Positions 9,654-26,772 of a DNA stretch of 64,000 nt are shown piece after piece (positions within the stretch are counted from its first letter, which is position 1; every line of letters begins with the position of its first letter). The translations under genes and the position numbers were made by a program. This DNA is from Laccaria trichodermophora (lineage: Eukaryota; Basidiomycota; Agaricomycetes; Agaricales; Hydnangiaceae), in contig JACTVC010000033.1 of NCBI GenBank assembly GCA_018417955.1, positions 62,001 to 126,000 of the forward strand, read 5' to 3'. The notes under the pieces were generated by a model. It ran no database searches, was not told the origin of the DNA, and worked only from the letters and a program-made list of their open reading frames with translations.

Positions 9654-12600
9654 CTAGTCCGAATACCCAGCTAAATCGTCCGATGAAGGAGTTTCGGCGA
9701 CCAAAGGAGGTTTGCGTACGCGGTGCAAAAGGGAGGGTCCGTCATCCTCGTCCTCATCGGTACCGCCCTCCGGGTCCGATGACTCGTCTGCAGAAGGCAT
9801 AGACTGGATTGGCTTGCGCGAACGAAGTGCACGCACCGACTTCGTTGGTGTAGGCGTTCCTCCGGACTCAACATCGCTCTCAGCCACCGTCGGTTTTTTT
9901 CTTGTCGTTCTGACTACCTTTAGTGCTTTTTACAAAGGGAAGAAAGACTAGTGAACGAACCTAGGACTCTTAACTCGAGTTCGTTTTCGATTGAGTGGAG
10001 AATTCAATTTCCCTGAACCCGGAGTGTGTACTCTTCTAAGGCAGCATTCTTAAACCATCACCATGGTTGAGTCAAATGAACTCACTTTGCTCCTCTCCTT
10101 TTCTTTGGTGTGAGTGGGGGAGGTGCTTTTTCCGCAACAGTGTCCGAAAAATCAGGCTCTGGATCTTCTCTGGATTGGTCAATACTATAGGGTCGAGCAA
10201 CGGCTTGACATCGAAAATGATAACATACCTAGGATCTGGTGACCTATGTTGAGTAGTATCGTGCGCTAACTTGTTGTGCGGCAGCACTGGAGAGCTTTGG
10301 TAGGTGAGGGTCGCATCCTTCACAGAGCAGAAGGGGACTTACTTTGTCTGACTTTCAACAGTCGATTCGTCTTCACTGCGAATAGTGTAAGGCCTAAAGG
10401 CACCAATTTAAAGGAAATTCTAACCTAGGTTCCTCCTCTTGCGCAGCGGTCTGAGCTGGCGCAGGTTGCTGTTGGTGAGAACCTGCTTCTGGCACCTCAA
10501 CTCCAATTTGTTGGTAAAGATCACAAAATTCTTGGTCCAGATATTGGGTAGGATCGATATCTCTTAATTCATCGGCAAATAATTTTGAAAACCGGTCTTT
10601 GAAGCGACCAAATAGCTTGCCAACAGCAGCGTTTTCGAAAGGAGTTTGCTGGAGGTGCGTTGAGTTCAGGACGAGGAAGACGACGGCACACATTTTACCT
10701 GCTCATGGTGAGAGATCAAAATGTCCAATTTGTGTATAGAGCGTTGATCAAGCCCAGGATTAATCTGCAACTGACCGAGTAGCTGACAGAGGACCTTATA
10801 GTCCTCGACTGATGGATCACCAGCCAATTGGTCATCTGATGCGGTAGACAGAGGGTTATTCACGGACCTGAGCGTTCTTCGTCGTACAACGCGAGTAGAA
10901 TGTCGACAGCCAAGTCAACATGCACTTCTTGATTGCCGGTTTTGGCAGCACTGTTGATGCAACGATCATCAACCCAACTTTGGAAGAAAAGAACGACGGA
11001 ATATCATACATCTCCGCTGTCCGCTGTGGATTGGTCCAGTCGATCAACAAAAGTCCGAATTGGTATGGTGATATCATTTCTTGACCCTCTTCTAGTTCCT
11101 CGTACGTCCGGGAAACAAAATCGAATGCTGGTATAAAGATCTGTTTTCCGTCAGATTGGCAGAAAGGGTGACCAACCGTATATGTACCGATCGGATATAG
11201 CTTTGATTTGCTGAGGACGCGTAGGCATAGACGGGGAAGAAATATGACAGACACTGCCGCAGCTCCTGGTTGTCAACGGTCGTCGGAGACACATACATCA
11301 ATGCTAGGCATGTCAGAACCTAACAACGAACCTTAGGTTGGGTATAAAATGAGATCCGCTAAGCAGCTTACATTGGGGTCTGTGATAATTCCGGCTAGAA
11401 GAAGCTTGCAAAATCCAGTACACAAGACGACTTGGACGGCAGGGGATTCTTCAGCTTCAAGAGTCTGCAGTAAGAAGTCGATAATACGTTTGGCCTTGAA
11501 TTTTATATTTTGATTTAGATCCTGCTGATGCTGATGATGGAAGACACACGCACGATATCCTCTGAGTGTCCAAAGAAATCTTGGTCGTACATGAACAGAA
11601 GGTCGAAAATGACACGTATGACTTGTAGCTTGAGTTCAGTTGACGCATTCTGTGCTTGGCTGACGAAGAGCTGGAATGAGCTTAACGCCATATTCTGTCC
11701 GACGTCTGAGCAGGTCAACTTCGAACACGAGCGTGACACACACCTTGGCGATGAGACAACAGAGACCCAAGCTAATAAGAGCCTTCTCCCGCATGGCTAG
11801 CTCCTTCCTCTTTACAGAAGGAATGATTAGGTCCGCCAGAATTCCTTCTAGGGTTGAATTATCTTCAAAAGACTTGCGACTTGGTCAACAAGTGATCTCT
11901 TGGCACACAAAAAGTACTTACCCCATCGACACGCTCCAGCATAGCGATACAAAGTAGAAGACACCGAATGTCTCTCGCATCTGCGTCTATCCGTTCCTCC
12001 GCCGACATCTCTTCACGGCTTTTCGTCCGGCGGAGGGATCGCTCTTTCCTGATGGTACTTAGTGTAGTATCAGGATCGTCGTGCTTGAAAGGGTAATGGT
12101 GAGGGGCGGGGATTGAGATGTTGAAAGAAGGATGGCCTACGTCTACTTGGTTATCATCATCCTCACCATCATCATCTCCTTCTCGCAGGTCGACGATGAT
12201 CTCGACAACGATCCTGATAAGGTCACGCTCTGAAGGCATGATCTCTTTCAGGACGTCAAAGCAATTTTGGATCAAGCCTGGAGGTAGTTTCGGATGGCCT
12301 AGCATGTCCTCTGATTCAAAGTTAAATAAAACAGTTAGCTTGATCAATAGCGGACCTTAATATAAAAATACTAACTGACGACAGTGAACACCTTCCTACG
12401 GCCAATTTCATCCCCATAGTCCAATTTCAAAACTACCCTCAACAGCTCGCCCAGAATGGCTTCCCGTTTAGCGAGCTCCTCCTCCAGCTCTTCGTCCTCG
12501 TCGGCCTCACTGAGATCTTCAAGAGCTTCCAATAGCAGATTGTAAGATTCCTGCATATGGAATGCAAAGGCCGTGACGACAGGCAATGCCGCGGCTTCCA

Positions 12601-14072
12601 GCAGAGTTTCATTTTTCACGCTGATGCAGTGCTCAACAAACACGCGAGCAAGTACAACCGACTCTGGTGTGAGATTCTTCCAGTATGCGTCTGCAGATTA
12701 CGCTGTTAGTGCAAGGCGGCCCCAATCGTATTCTTCACTCACCAGGGAAGGTAAACACGGTGGGAAGATCAGGTCTAGTGACGAAGATAGACGTCATTGC
12801 GTCAACGACAATTGTCTCCCCAGGCCCGACCACGTCGAAAAGTGCAAGGAAGCGAATCAATCCCTTCATTACACCTCCATCGTCCCCTTCCCAAGTAGCC
12901 TCCTCCGCTTTATCCGTTTCGGTAAGGACTATATCAAACCAGCTTGCTACCAACTTTCCAGCAGCCACGCGAACTCCGGGCTCTCTATCGCCGAGTCCGT
13001 CTTTGACGACCTGTTCGCGTTGAGCTATCGTCAATTGACGTGGATGGCTTAGTCTTGTCTGGAGAACGCCAGCGTATACGATTTTGCGCGTTAGAGGGTC
13101 GACATCCCGGGTGCGACTCAAGATGTCATCGAGCGTGGCTGAAGATAGAGGAACATTCAACAAGGCGGTGCGGCGGACTTCTCTATACATCGAGGTAAGC
13201 CAAAACGTGTGGTTAGGTGTGTGAACTTGGGGACGCACGCTGCGGTATCGCTTGAGACAACATCCAGAAGTATTTGAAGAATGGACTTTTCCCCTTCTTC
13301 GATTTCGTCCGGATCTTCTGTGCCCACAAGTTTGGAGAGTGCAGCAACTGCATGACTTCGAATCAGCGGCTCCTTGTCGGATAGTCTGTCCATCAAGTTA
13401 TCACGGAGCATGCTATACATATCCTCACTGATGATAAAAAGAAGAGAAGTCAAATATAGTTCGAGGAAACAGACTCGATTCAACGTACTCCACTTCTCCG
13501 ATGTGTGATATCATTTCAGCAACGAAATGAATGCAACGGTATCGGATATTTTTATTCTTCGCAACGAATCCTTGGATGAGCCATTGCAATAGGCGGGCGA
13601 CAAATCGTGTTGTGAAATTGTCTTCCTCGTCAGCCGAATCGGGCGCTTGAGCCGTTGAAGACGACGCCAAGTTAGATTTGCCCAAAGCAACTACAGAATG
13701 TAAGATGTTTCAGCACTGGTGAAAGCGAGGAGGCGATTAATAGTTCAAGAAAAGGAACGCGCCTTTCTCGTTGATAAATTGAACATACGCCCCAACATAT
13801 TTCACAATCCGATCCGCCGTCGTTGATCCCTTCTTCACTGGCAAAACCCGACTGATCATATCAATGAACACATCTCCAAACGCCCGCTCTCCAATGGGTT
13901 TGACGCCAATCCCACCAGCCTTGGAGGGTTTCGTGATCGCAGCCGCCTTGACATGGAGCTTGTACAGAGTTACACAATTTTTCTTATGGTTGGCGATGGA
14001 TGATTGTGCTTGGTCGAATAACGCAGCGATCGTCTCCTGCAGGTCGTCCAGGACCCTGGTGGATTTGACCAT
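9654..14072 (-). CDS. YCG1: Condensin complex subunit 3 (CAP-G/Cnd3)
   Basis: HEAT-repeat subunit of condensin, which binds DNA with the Brn1 kleisin to compact mitotic chromosomes. The start at 14072 gives MVKSTRVLDDLQETI and then AQSSIANHKKNCVTL, the usual N-terminal helix. Successive exons carry HEAT units such as FVARLLQWLIQGFVAKNKN, RYRCIHFVAEMISHIG, DRLSDKEPLIRSHAVAALSKL, GDREPGVRVAAGKLVASW and LMYVSPTT. The tail (10.7-9.65 kb) is charged and repetitive, with acidic SDPEGGTDEDEDDG and basic stretches, typical of phosphorylated condensin tails. More than ten short introns interrupt the gene. It lies next to Dam1 on the same strand; both act in chromosome segregation, but there is no sign of co-transcription. 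Confidence 0.92.
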
Positions 14073-14662
14073 GAGGTATGCACACGGTAAAGGTTGAACT
14101 TGCGATCAGCGCGTGATCGATCCGTGTCGTTGTTGATTTCTGTCGACGCGTTATTATGCGGTGTTTGGTTTCGCCACAAAACTGAGTTTTTCTCATTCTC
14201 GTTACTACGGTAGTACAACAGTGGTATAGGGTGGTATACAGGGAAATTCTACACGTATCCTATAGAATGCGAGGGATACGGAACACCTGGGCTCATCAGC
14301 GGACATAGGTAGTCCTCCGTGGTTCAAGGAAGTAAAAGATGGAAGGAGATGGAAAGGAGATGCAGAGGTAGGTACTAGAAAATTCGAAAGTATGTTTCTG
14401 GCATACGTGTCCTTGTTGAGGAAAGCAACGCAAAGCAAAGGGACATCATAGTTGGAAAAAATCCGCTCGTCTGAGAACCCGGATATGGGCGTTCCACTTG
14501 GGAGGGATATCGGTCGGGCGACATACTGTGTGTCGCTTCCAGGGAGGAACATGGTGCAAATGTGGAAGAGTCAAGAGTCGAGTAGATCATGACAGGTCAT
14601 CGCACAATTGGCTGCTGCCACGAATATAAATACCGGACTGGGATTGCTGGGTACCGGTTGCG

Positions 14663-15380
14663 TTAATCAGGCGGGTCTGGCTCGCTGCGTGTATATGAAG
14701 TTCCGATGATAATGGATGGGTCCCGTTCCCAGAAAGAAGATGGTAGAGACTGAGTGCGGCGCCGAATCCGCCTTTCTGGTTCGGAGTTGCTGTCGCGCCC
14801 AAACGAACGAGAGCGACGTCTTTTGATGGGACGGGATGTGTCGTCGAGGACATTTTCACGCCACGTCTCAATTGTTTCCACCAATGTGTCGCTTGGTGGG
14901 AGTAGTGCCAACAAGAAGGAATGGGGAACGAGAATAGGTTGCCCGTGTTCGTCAGTAGATGCGGCAGGGATGGAGTCAAAACTCCCTTGCCCCGTCCCTT
15001 CTGTGAAAGAGTCCAAATCTTTCATAAGGGGAGCTCCTGGAGCTTTGATTTGTTGATCATCGTCCTCATACCACAAGACTTGAGGATCGCTGCTGACGGG
15101 GTAAGGTTATAAGAGGATAGAATGCTCATTCAACGTACAACGAATGTTCCTCCACAGTTATTGGGGGCACGAACGCGGCGTGACCAGATTCAGGTGTTGG
15201 TAGCGATGCTGTGCCTGATGAAGGAGAGTCGTCTCTGGGCAATGTCAGCCCAAGGGGCAGGGAGGATGGAGTAGAAGGATACTGTACGCTTCCAAAAAGC
15301 CTTTAATAGACAGGTCTTCAAGTCTGTCGAGCATCTCCTGGCGCGCAAGAAGAAGATCGGGGATCATTTTGTCGGACATG
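14663..15380 (-). CDS. Unknown protein, three exons, basic nuclear-type tail
   Basis: I do not recognise this gene. It starts MSDKMIPDLLLARQEMLDR at 15380. Exon 2 contains SGTASLPTPESGH, and exon 3, from about 15090, begins DPQVLWYEDDDQQ and ends ...RSEPDPPD at 14663. Introns were placed at GTACAG..CAG (after FLEA) and GTACGT..CAG. About 200 residues. The C-terminal part has an Arg/Lys/Ser run (RPIKRRRSRSFGRD, RRIRRRTQS) resembling a nuclear localisation signal. The N-terminal helix is amphipathic. The frame stays open over all three exons and splice signals are good, so a real gene is likely. Confidence 0.6.
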
Positions 15381-16077
15381 GTTACGGAGGTCGTCGTCGA
15401 GGGGAAAGGTACTGTAGTATCACTGGCGCTGTATGTGTGGTATGGTCCAGTTTCGTCTAGTCGGGCAACAAGAACGACAAATGACAGTGGATGGTGGTGG
15501 TATAGGATTTGGGAATAACCACGCAGCGTCGAGGTTATATATCAAGTTGCAATTAGGTCACTGCGTGAAATGAGTGACAAGGTGGGGAAAAGTGGGAAAG
15601 TACAAACTCCGCAATCCTCTTTCTGGACTCGCAGCACTGCTTGACATTTATTCGCACGTATATTCCCCTCTTTTTTTGAAAGATTTTTGTTGCTTGGTTG
15701 TCTGTCGTACATCGTTGGATGAAAAGCGAGGTGAGAGTAACAGTGAGAGTCGCGTCGGGAATGAAAAACGTGCAACGAATTATTGTATCATTTCACTCGA
15801 GTCAGTCTGAGTCCAAGGAAATCATCATTATCAGATAAGATTATTTCAACAAAATAAAAATCACAACTTCGCAGCCGCAGTCCGTGGTCGTACGTGTAGT
15901 CCAGATTAACGTGTCCACGACTACCTCGGAGGAGACTATATTGAGCAACAGTTTGAATGCTCTTGAGTGCCAAGACAAAGTATTTATTTGTGCCTTGTTT
16001 ACATACGTGGCTCGGAGTGACATCTTCATCCAGCGCGCGATACCTGTGCTTGATTCTCGGCGAAAACATTCCTCTCC
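15381..16077. promoter_or_regulatory. Divergent promoter region of the unknown gene and SEC23
   Basis: About 700 bases between two start codons facing away from each other. Several short frames exist here but none has coding character or clean splice continuation. T-rich and C/T-rich tracts lie upstream of the SEC23 start. No specific factor site is claimed. Confidence 0.4.
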
Positions 16078-19546
<3,469 letters not shown>

Positions 19547-22500
19547 ATGGCGGACAAGGTCAACGACCTAACGTTAACAACGCCGCCGCCTGAGAAAGTC
19601 GAAGAGAAGCCTATGGACATTAGCAGCTTGGAATTAGCGGACGAGAAATCTTCTGGTACCTATAACGACGACGAGGCCGAATACAAGAACGGGGAGCCAA
19701 TCATCACGACTGGACGCGATGTTTCTCGCTTTGCCGTGGATATTCGTGACGATGGCGATGCTGCGCTGACGTTTAGGTCTATTGTTATTGGAACGGTATT
19801 CGCTGGCCTTGGGGCAGCACTTTCTCAGGCAAAGCCTTTTTTTGTTCATTTTTCCCCGTCCATTATGCTGATTGTGTTGGAGTAGATTTACTTGTTTAAA
19901 CCAGTGCAGATGTCTGTCTCGACGGTTTTCCTCCTTTTGCTCATTTATTCTGTCGGGAATTGTTACGCCAAGCTCCTCCCGAGGCGCAGTCTAGTGGTCG
20001 GGACTAGGTTTGAGGCATTGGCACCCATCATCGGTTTTATCAACCCAGGAGATTTCACGCTCAAAGAGGTATGATAAGCGTTTTATCGTCCGCACTATAC
20101 TGAAAGAAAATAGCACGTAGTTGCCTCTCTCGTCGCATCTACAGCGGCCAGCAGCAGTTCCGCCGTCCAGAACTTCGCCGTCCAACGAGTTCGTCTGAAC
20201 ATGGTCATATAAAGTTAATAGAGACCGATTCATTTCTTAGCTTTATTATGACACCAATGTCCACGCCACTACCGCCGTGCTCGCTACGTTTTCAACAGCT
20301 TGCTTTGGGTGAGTGGGGTCTTTTTGTTCTCATTTCTCGACTCAAGTTTTCCTCCAGGTATGGAATTGTTGGCCTTCTACGTCCTTTGACGGTCTACCCC
20401 TCTGAGATGGTCTATTGGTTCGTGAGTAAGGCCTCCTGCCTACTGTTGTAAAAGCTAAATCGTAGCCCACAGAATTTACCCACCGTCTCGGTTTTTCAAG
20501 GTATGATGCGTTTAATTCGATTTGGGCAAATTTCATGGGTTATCTGCAGCTTTGCATTTTGATACTACCGCCAACTTGAAGCGTGTCAAGCTTTTCTGGT
20601 CTGTTTTCTTCGGCATGTTTGTCTACGAAATCATCCCCGCCTACATATTTCCTTTGTTGAATGGATTCAATGTCGTCTGTCTCGCCACTCAGAAAGCTCC
20701 GCAGGGAGCCGTCGACGTGATTACGAATCTCTTCGGTGGATCGGACGGTAACGAAGGGCTAGGCCTGTTGAGTTTCTCTTTTGATTGGCAGTATATCGGG
20801 TCTGGGTAAGCATATGCCATTCTTGCTTTCCATCTTCGCACTTTGACATGACGCTCAGCTACATGAGCCTGCCACTTATCCAGCAAGGTACTCAGTTTTT
20901 TTGTCTCTCTCTTGTGTGGATGCTTAACCAGGCTCTGATTTTTTTTAGCCAACTCATGGGTTGGATATTTCTTTTGTTATATCGTGATCATGGGTATCTA
21001 TTATTCCAACACCTGGAACGTAGGTCGGAATGTCTACCTCCCCACTCTCCCACTCTAACTGGTAATTTAACAAGTCTCGGAGTTTTCCCATGCTGTCTAC
21101 GTCGATCTTCTCTTCTAATGGATCCGTCTACCACCAGTCTGCTGTTTTTGGAGAGCAATTTCAACTCAACAAGACTGCGCTGGCAGAGATTGGGCTCCCA
21201 GCATTGACTGGATCAAATGCGTGGTCAAATTTAACGCAGAACCTCGCTGTACGCTTCCTTTTCTAGTTCTTTCTTCCCCTTACCAAATACATGGTTTCCA
21301 GATAGGGGGCCTGATTGCGCATGTCGTTTTGTTTTGGGGCGCATACGCAAAAGATTCTTTCAAACTCGCATATAATGGGAGTCAGCCAGATCCCCATTTT
21401 CAGGCAATGAAAAAATACAAAGAAGCACCTTGGTGGTGGTATATAGTTTTATTAGTTTTGTCTTTCTTCGCTGGTAGGTGCCTTCACCGCGTCCACAAAG
21501 CTTTGTTCACCTTACCCATTCAGGCTTGATCGTTGTTCTCAAAGGCGAGACTACGCTGCCATGGTGGTCATATATCATCGCGTTGATGCTAGGAGCCTTC
21601 GTGACGGTATGTTCACCGTCTTCAAGACCTCCCCTCATTCTTAAGCAACTCGTAGCCTTTCTCTACCCTGCTTTACGCACGCATGGGAAATGGGATTGCC
21701 ACCAACCAATTAATGAAGATGGTCGCAGGTGCAATCAATCCAGGACGGCCAGTCGCAAATCTTTATGTGAGCAACAACGAAATTACATTCCAGACACTTT
21801 TCTCAGTCGTGCCCCAAAGTTTTCTATGTGGAGTCACGACGTCATTGCTACCTCCATCAATCTAGCCGGAGACTTGAAGATGGGGCAATACCTCAAAATT
21901 CCTCCCCGCGTCATGTTTATCACTCAGGTTTGGGGGACGATATTAGGTGAACAGGTTCCTTGTTATTCATAAATGGCATGAGATGACGTTCGATTTAGGT
22001 GCTGCCGTTAATTACGGTAATTTACGACTCTTCGATAATGAAGCTCTCATACTGAACTTATATCTGCAGTGGTCATGATTTCCGTTGTCGACGCACAGCG
22101 AGACATCCTTCTCAGTCCGACTGGTACCAATGTCTGGAGTGGACAGATTCCACAGGGTCTTAACAGCGCGGCCGTTACGTGGTCACTCGCTAAAGAGCTT
22201 TATGGATTCAACGGACCTTATTTTATAATCCCGATGAGCTTACTTGTTGGTATGGCCGCAACGACTATCCACTGGCTTATTGCAAAGGTGTGTGCACATA
22301 GAGTCACTTTCAACGGATATCAGATGTTTAGGAAATACCTAGCGATGGCCCAGGATCGGAGGAGTTAAAGTTGATGTTATAATTCTGCCCATCATCATCC
22401 AGGTATGTATACCGTTCTATAAATTTCTCTTCTTTGGTTGAATATTCTATGTTAGTTTTCATCAATGTTGGCCTCTGGAGTGAATTCGACCCTCTTTTCT

Positions 22501-22787
22501 TCCATCATAGTTGGACTTGTCTCCCAACTTTGGCTAAGAAAATATCATCCTGGCTGGTACAAAAAGTATAACTACATTCTAGGTGGTGCACTTGATGGCG
22601 GTGCCCAAGTCATGGTTTTCATTCTGTCTTTTGCCGTGTTTGGAGCCTCAGGGGTGCAGAAGCCGTTCCCTACGGTAAGAACGACCTTTTCATAGTGAAA
22701 GTCGAAGCTAACTTGAATGATAAGTGGTGGGGGAATCCGGCACATGGGAACGTCGACTACTGTAACGGTAATGGCGCCCTGGATTAG
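19547..22787 (+). CDS. Oligopeptide transporter, OPT family
   Basis: Proton-coupled importer of small peptides in the plasma membrane. Starts MADKVNDLTLTTPPPEKVEE; the first 75 residues are hydrophilic, followed by FRSIVIGTVFAGLGAALSQ, the first membrane segment. Family landmarks include FINPGDFTLKEH (OPT proteins have NPGPFxxKEH), GIVGLLRPLTVYPSEMVYW, the SDGNEGLGLLSFSFDWQYIG segment, and MGNGIATNQLMKMVAGAINP. The C-terminus reads WWGNPAHGNVDYCNGNGALD before TAG at 22785. More than ten introns, several within membrane segments; one acceptor follows an eight-T tract near 20948. About 720 residues, usual for the family. The family call is certain; which peptides it carries cannot be read from sequence. 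Confidence 0.94.
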
Positions 22788-23108
22788 TGAGAGAAGACTC
22801 GTAGAAAGAATCATCAAGGTATAAGTTCCCATCGTTTTGAGTGACAACCCCCTTTCACTTTTTTTATCTACTGTAACCGTTGGCTTGTTCAAATTTATTT
22901 CTTGTATGGTGGGCATTGTTGTATCGCTGTGTCTCCGCGATACCGTTCCTCCTTGAGTGTTGACATTTGTTGACGTGCAATGTACCTTCCTGGTCTGCCA
23001 CCTCTAGTACTTTGCTTTTCCCCGATTACCAGGATCTCAGTGGTACTGAATTGTTTGAACGGAATTGACGGTCCTCTTGAGTTAGGATAATACTGTGGAC
23101 ACTCGACA

Positions 23109-25728
23109 ATGGCAACACTTCCTCGATCATCGAAATTCCCTTCATCCATTGCACGGCCAGTATCTGAATTTGACGCGGGCCTCAACACGTCAACAGCATG
23201 GACCGAACATCTGGATGTCGGCATTTCTCCGGGCGTAAGTGGCAGAGATGCTTCGAAAAGGCAATATCTTTCGGAGTCAGGGGTCACATCTTTGTCGGAT
23301 GACGAGCTCGACGGTGGGGACCTCCAAGAGACGCGTCCTGCTCGTGCGCTCTACCAGTTTCAAGGTAAAGCAGAGTTCAGAGAACTTAGCGTTGAGGTTG
23401 GCGATCAATTTGAGGTGGTGAAAGAAGACGTTGGCGATGGTTGGAGTTTGGTACAGAATGTTGAAGGGGAAATTGGACTGGTGCCTCGCTCCTATTACAC
23501 GGTGCGCTATCTGGCTTACTTTAATCAAGTCACTTCTTAGTAGCTTTTGAAGTTTACCTCGACTTTGACATCTTCAAGCCTTGAACTTGATTCCACCAAG
23601 CGGAGGGAGGCTTCAAGCGATTCCATCACACCTCATGGCTCGCCACGGCTCTCGCAGCCGCCACTCTATCCACAGAACACAGGGGAGTGGTTCCCAAGTT
23701 TCAGACAGAGTCTTCTTGGGGGCAAATCTTTCAACAGATTTTCTAGCTTTGTAACTAGTGGCGCCGAGGAATTTATCTTAAGGGGGTCGACATCACCACC
23801 AGATATAACCCTTTCAGCTTCAGGTCACATACTAGAGTGCTCTATTGCTTCAATCGAACAGGAGGACCGTAACAAACTGAACAGTCATGGTTTGGGGGAA
23901 GCAGATCGGCATTTCATTGATGTGGGCCCATCATGGAGAGAGAAGATACCGCCGTTTCGCATTCTAGTCCACTCCCCTTCGAAGAAGTCGTCTCTGCTGT
24001 CAGGTGCATACACTGTCTACAGCGTGACCAGTATGTTTCACGCTTCTGTGGAAGATGAGCGGGAAGCTGAGGAAAGAAGAGGGGACGACGACCAGAACGA
24101 AACTCTCCCGGCAACCGTTGATTCTCCCCTGGCCCGCATTACGGTTCTACGGCGCTTCTCTCATTTTGTAGTGCTTCATACGGCGTTGACAAGACGACTT
24201 CCTGGGATCGCGCTACCACCTTTGCCAGAAAAGCAATACTCTGGCCGATTTAGTGATGATTTCGTCGAGGCCAGGAGAGGGGATCTGGAGCGATACATCA
24301 ATAAAATTGTCAGGCACCCCGTCGCACGATACGCGGAAATCGTGACCTTTTTTCTGGCTTGCGAGAGTGATACCGTTAGCCAGACTCGTCGTTTCATATG
24401 AGATATATCCATTCACTCTCGAATTAATAGGAGTGGTATCATCGATTACCCGCCCATCTATCGATGCCGCCAGCTGGGGCAGCGTTTTATTCACACATCT
24501 ACCATCCAGCCTTTAACCTGGACGCCGAGGATGCCGAAGATGCGGGCAGTAACTTTGAGACCCACCTACACGCTGTTGGGAAGGGCGTTCAGGGCCTGCG
24601 GGGTGTATTTGGCCGTGTGCGGGATGCAAGAATTGGTCCGTCAATGTTCTTTGCGGTTTGAATCTATATAGACTCACAAACCAAAACAGAGATGTCAAAA
24701 GCTGAACGGCTCCTCTCGTATTCCTTGTTGTCCCTTATCACGTCCAGGCCCTCATTGTCGCCGCCTACCAATACCGGCGTCGACGAAGAGAATTACATTC
24801 CCAAGGCAAAATCTTCGATAAACAGCGAAGGTGCTTGGTGTTGGCGTGAAGGGTGTCAAGGTGCGTTGTCAGCGACTATAAGCATTTTTGTACCAAGTTT
24901 AAATGGCAGGCTGTTTGAAACTGACCAAGGCAATGCAGAGAACCTCGGAAACGCTTCAAAACGTTGCGGATTTGTATGATGACCATGTTTGTCATTTGAG
25001 TATGATGTTTCACATTTAAATTTCAACAACTCCATCAATTGCAGGCCCGTCGAAGCCAATTAGCTACCCACGAGTCCTTGAAGAGCATGGCACACCCTTC
25101 CTCAATCTACGAGGTTCGTTACCTTTGCATGGTGATCTAAATTAAAGCAAACGGCTTTGGCTGGAAAGGGCGTTGTGACAACTCACAAGGCTGCACTTTC
25201 TCGGTATCACAAAGCAATATCAGCTGGACATGTGAGTGAAATTTATTTCAAGCGCACAATCTTACCCCTCCTCGACATAGAAAGACGATGAAGTGGTTTC
25301 TCGTTGCGAGACTATCTTGAATACGACGATGGCGGAGATGGACACCTACCATACCCAGAAGATAGAAGACTTTCGTGCCATGGCAACGGACCATCTAGAT
25401 GGGGAAATTGCATTTTATGAACAGGTACTTTCTACTGCCTTCTTGCTTGAACATACTCGTTAAAAGCCGAGAACAGATACTCTTACGCCTGCAATCTGCG
25501 CGCCGAAATTTTGATAAACCAACATTTGACCATCTGGCTGAATCTCCACGACAAACGTCTATCTACGAACGCGACTTAGAAAACCCCAAACTAGCTCCAA
25601 AACCACTATCTCAACCATGTCCTCATGTATTTGATTCGACACCCATGAGACCCGTCAGCGCGGCAATCCAGGAGGGTGTAAACATTTTGCTGGGCCCTAC
25701 TGGAAGGCTTGGTAGATGGCCGCTCTAG
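23109..25728 (+). CDS. SH3-PX-BAR sorting nexin (SNX9-like architecture)
   Basis: Exon 1 carries an SH3 domain at about residues 78-131 (ARALYQFQGKAEFRELSVEVGD, GWSLVQNVEGEIGLVPRSYY). A Ser/Pro linker follows the intron at 23501-23543. The PX domain spans roughly 23960-24370, with RRFSHFVVLHTALTRRLPG, LPPLPEKQYSGRF and the LERYINKIVRHPV helix, the classical phosphoinositide-binding layout. After another intron come EWYHRLPAHLSMPP and several short exons of helical, heptad-like sequence (AERLLSYSLLSLI, SETLQNVADLYDDH, RCETILNTTMAEMDTY, DEIAFYEQ-type) matching a BAR domain. The stop is at 25728. About 640 residues. SNX9-type proteins bind PI lipids and bend membrane in endocytosis; the SH3 probably binds proline-rich actin or dynamin-type partners. 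The BAR part is judged from helix pattern, less firmly than SH3 and PX. Confidence 0.82.
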
Positions 25729-26015
25729 TTGTCAGACGAGGAAGAATACGAGGGGAGGCTTTGATGATATTATGATACCGCTCAGGCCAAGCTCAGCCTG
25801 GGGCTGACAGAGGCCACAAGACAGCATCTTACCCATCATATGCCCGCTACGTTAGTAGTGGGTTTTGTTTCACAGCCATTGTAGTAACAAATTGAATTTT
25901 ACAACAACTTTGCGCCCGCAGGCGCTACTTACATTACCTGTGAGAGTCGCTGGTCACGTGGGTAAGATGCCGCGTTTAATTCTCGCGTCTTTCCTCTCAT
26001 CCTCCCAACAGCATC

Positions 26016-26520
26016 ATGTCCTCCTCTGATCATGACCCCAACGCACTGTCAGTACGCGTAAATTCAGCTCGCATGCCAAAATTTCTCAACAAACACGTCC
26101 GTCTACCTTGTAAAGTGCTAAAGGTCTGTTGGGCTTCTCGACTAGCTCCTGGACGTGATTTGACTGCGTTTCACTTCAGTTGAGTGGCGATAGTGCGACT
26201 GTGCAAGCGAGCGACGGAGGGGAGGTTAACGTCCATCTCCTTCCGGTGAGTAGCATCCATGATCAACGTGCCAGTTGGCTGATTGCATTCTCAGAATGAA
26301 CACATTACGGAAACTTACGTTGAGATTATAGGCAAAGTCGTTGAACCAACGATGATTCAGATGCTCGCGTGCATAAACCTTGGCCCAGATCTCGGTGCGC
26401 TTGTTGTCTCTGTCTCTACAATGTTGTTGAACTCAATATACAATATAATCAAGACCTCAAGCTTGTCAACGACACCATTGAACTCATCCACGATTCCCGT
26501 TTTTATGGCAAGATGTTTAG
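26016..26520 (+). CDS. RFA3: Replication protein A, 14-kDa subunit
   Basis: Smallest subunit of the single-strand DNA-binding RPA trimer used in replication, repair and recombination. Four exons with introns at 26124-26179, about 26249-26295, and about 26400-26480 give a product near 113 residues: MSSSDHDPNALSVRVNSARM, then LSGDSATVQASDGGEVNVHL, NEHITETYVEIIGKVVEPTM, and a last exon LKLVNDTIELIHDSRFYGKMF. This is one OB fold plus the C-terminal helix that trimerises with the other subunits; length and the final FYGKMF-type ending fit fungal Rfa3. It is convergent with the CUE gene downstream. Confidence 0.9.
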
Positions 26521-26772
26521 CTGATCCGAGCCATGTTCTTCGCCATATATCCCAATGTAACAGTAATATTCCCAAGATGTCTGAAATGAATCAATAATAT
26601 AACGAAGAACAAACAGGAACGGTGAGCGAATTCAATGATTTACTTACACCGAGGCGGTCCTCAGGTAGAGCGACTGTCATCTGCTTGTTAACTGTGGCCG
26701 ATATCAGTGCAGGTCGTTATTTGTACCTAGGTGTGAGCGGTAACGCCTGTTTTCCTACTACACAAACCCTGT

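Noticed and set aside
12573..13052. 159-codon plus-strand frame
   Set aside because: Antisense shadow of condensin Ycg1 HEAT-repeat exons.
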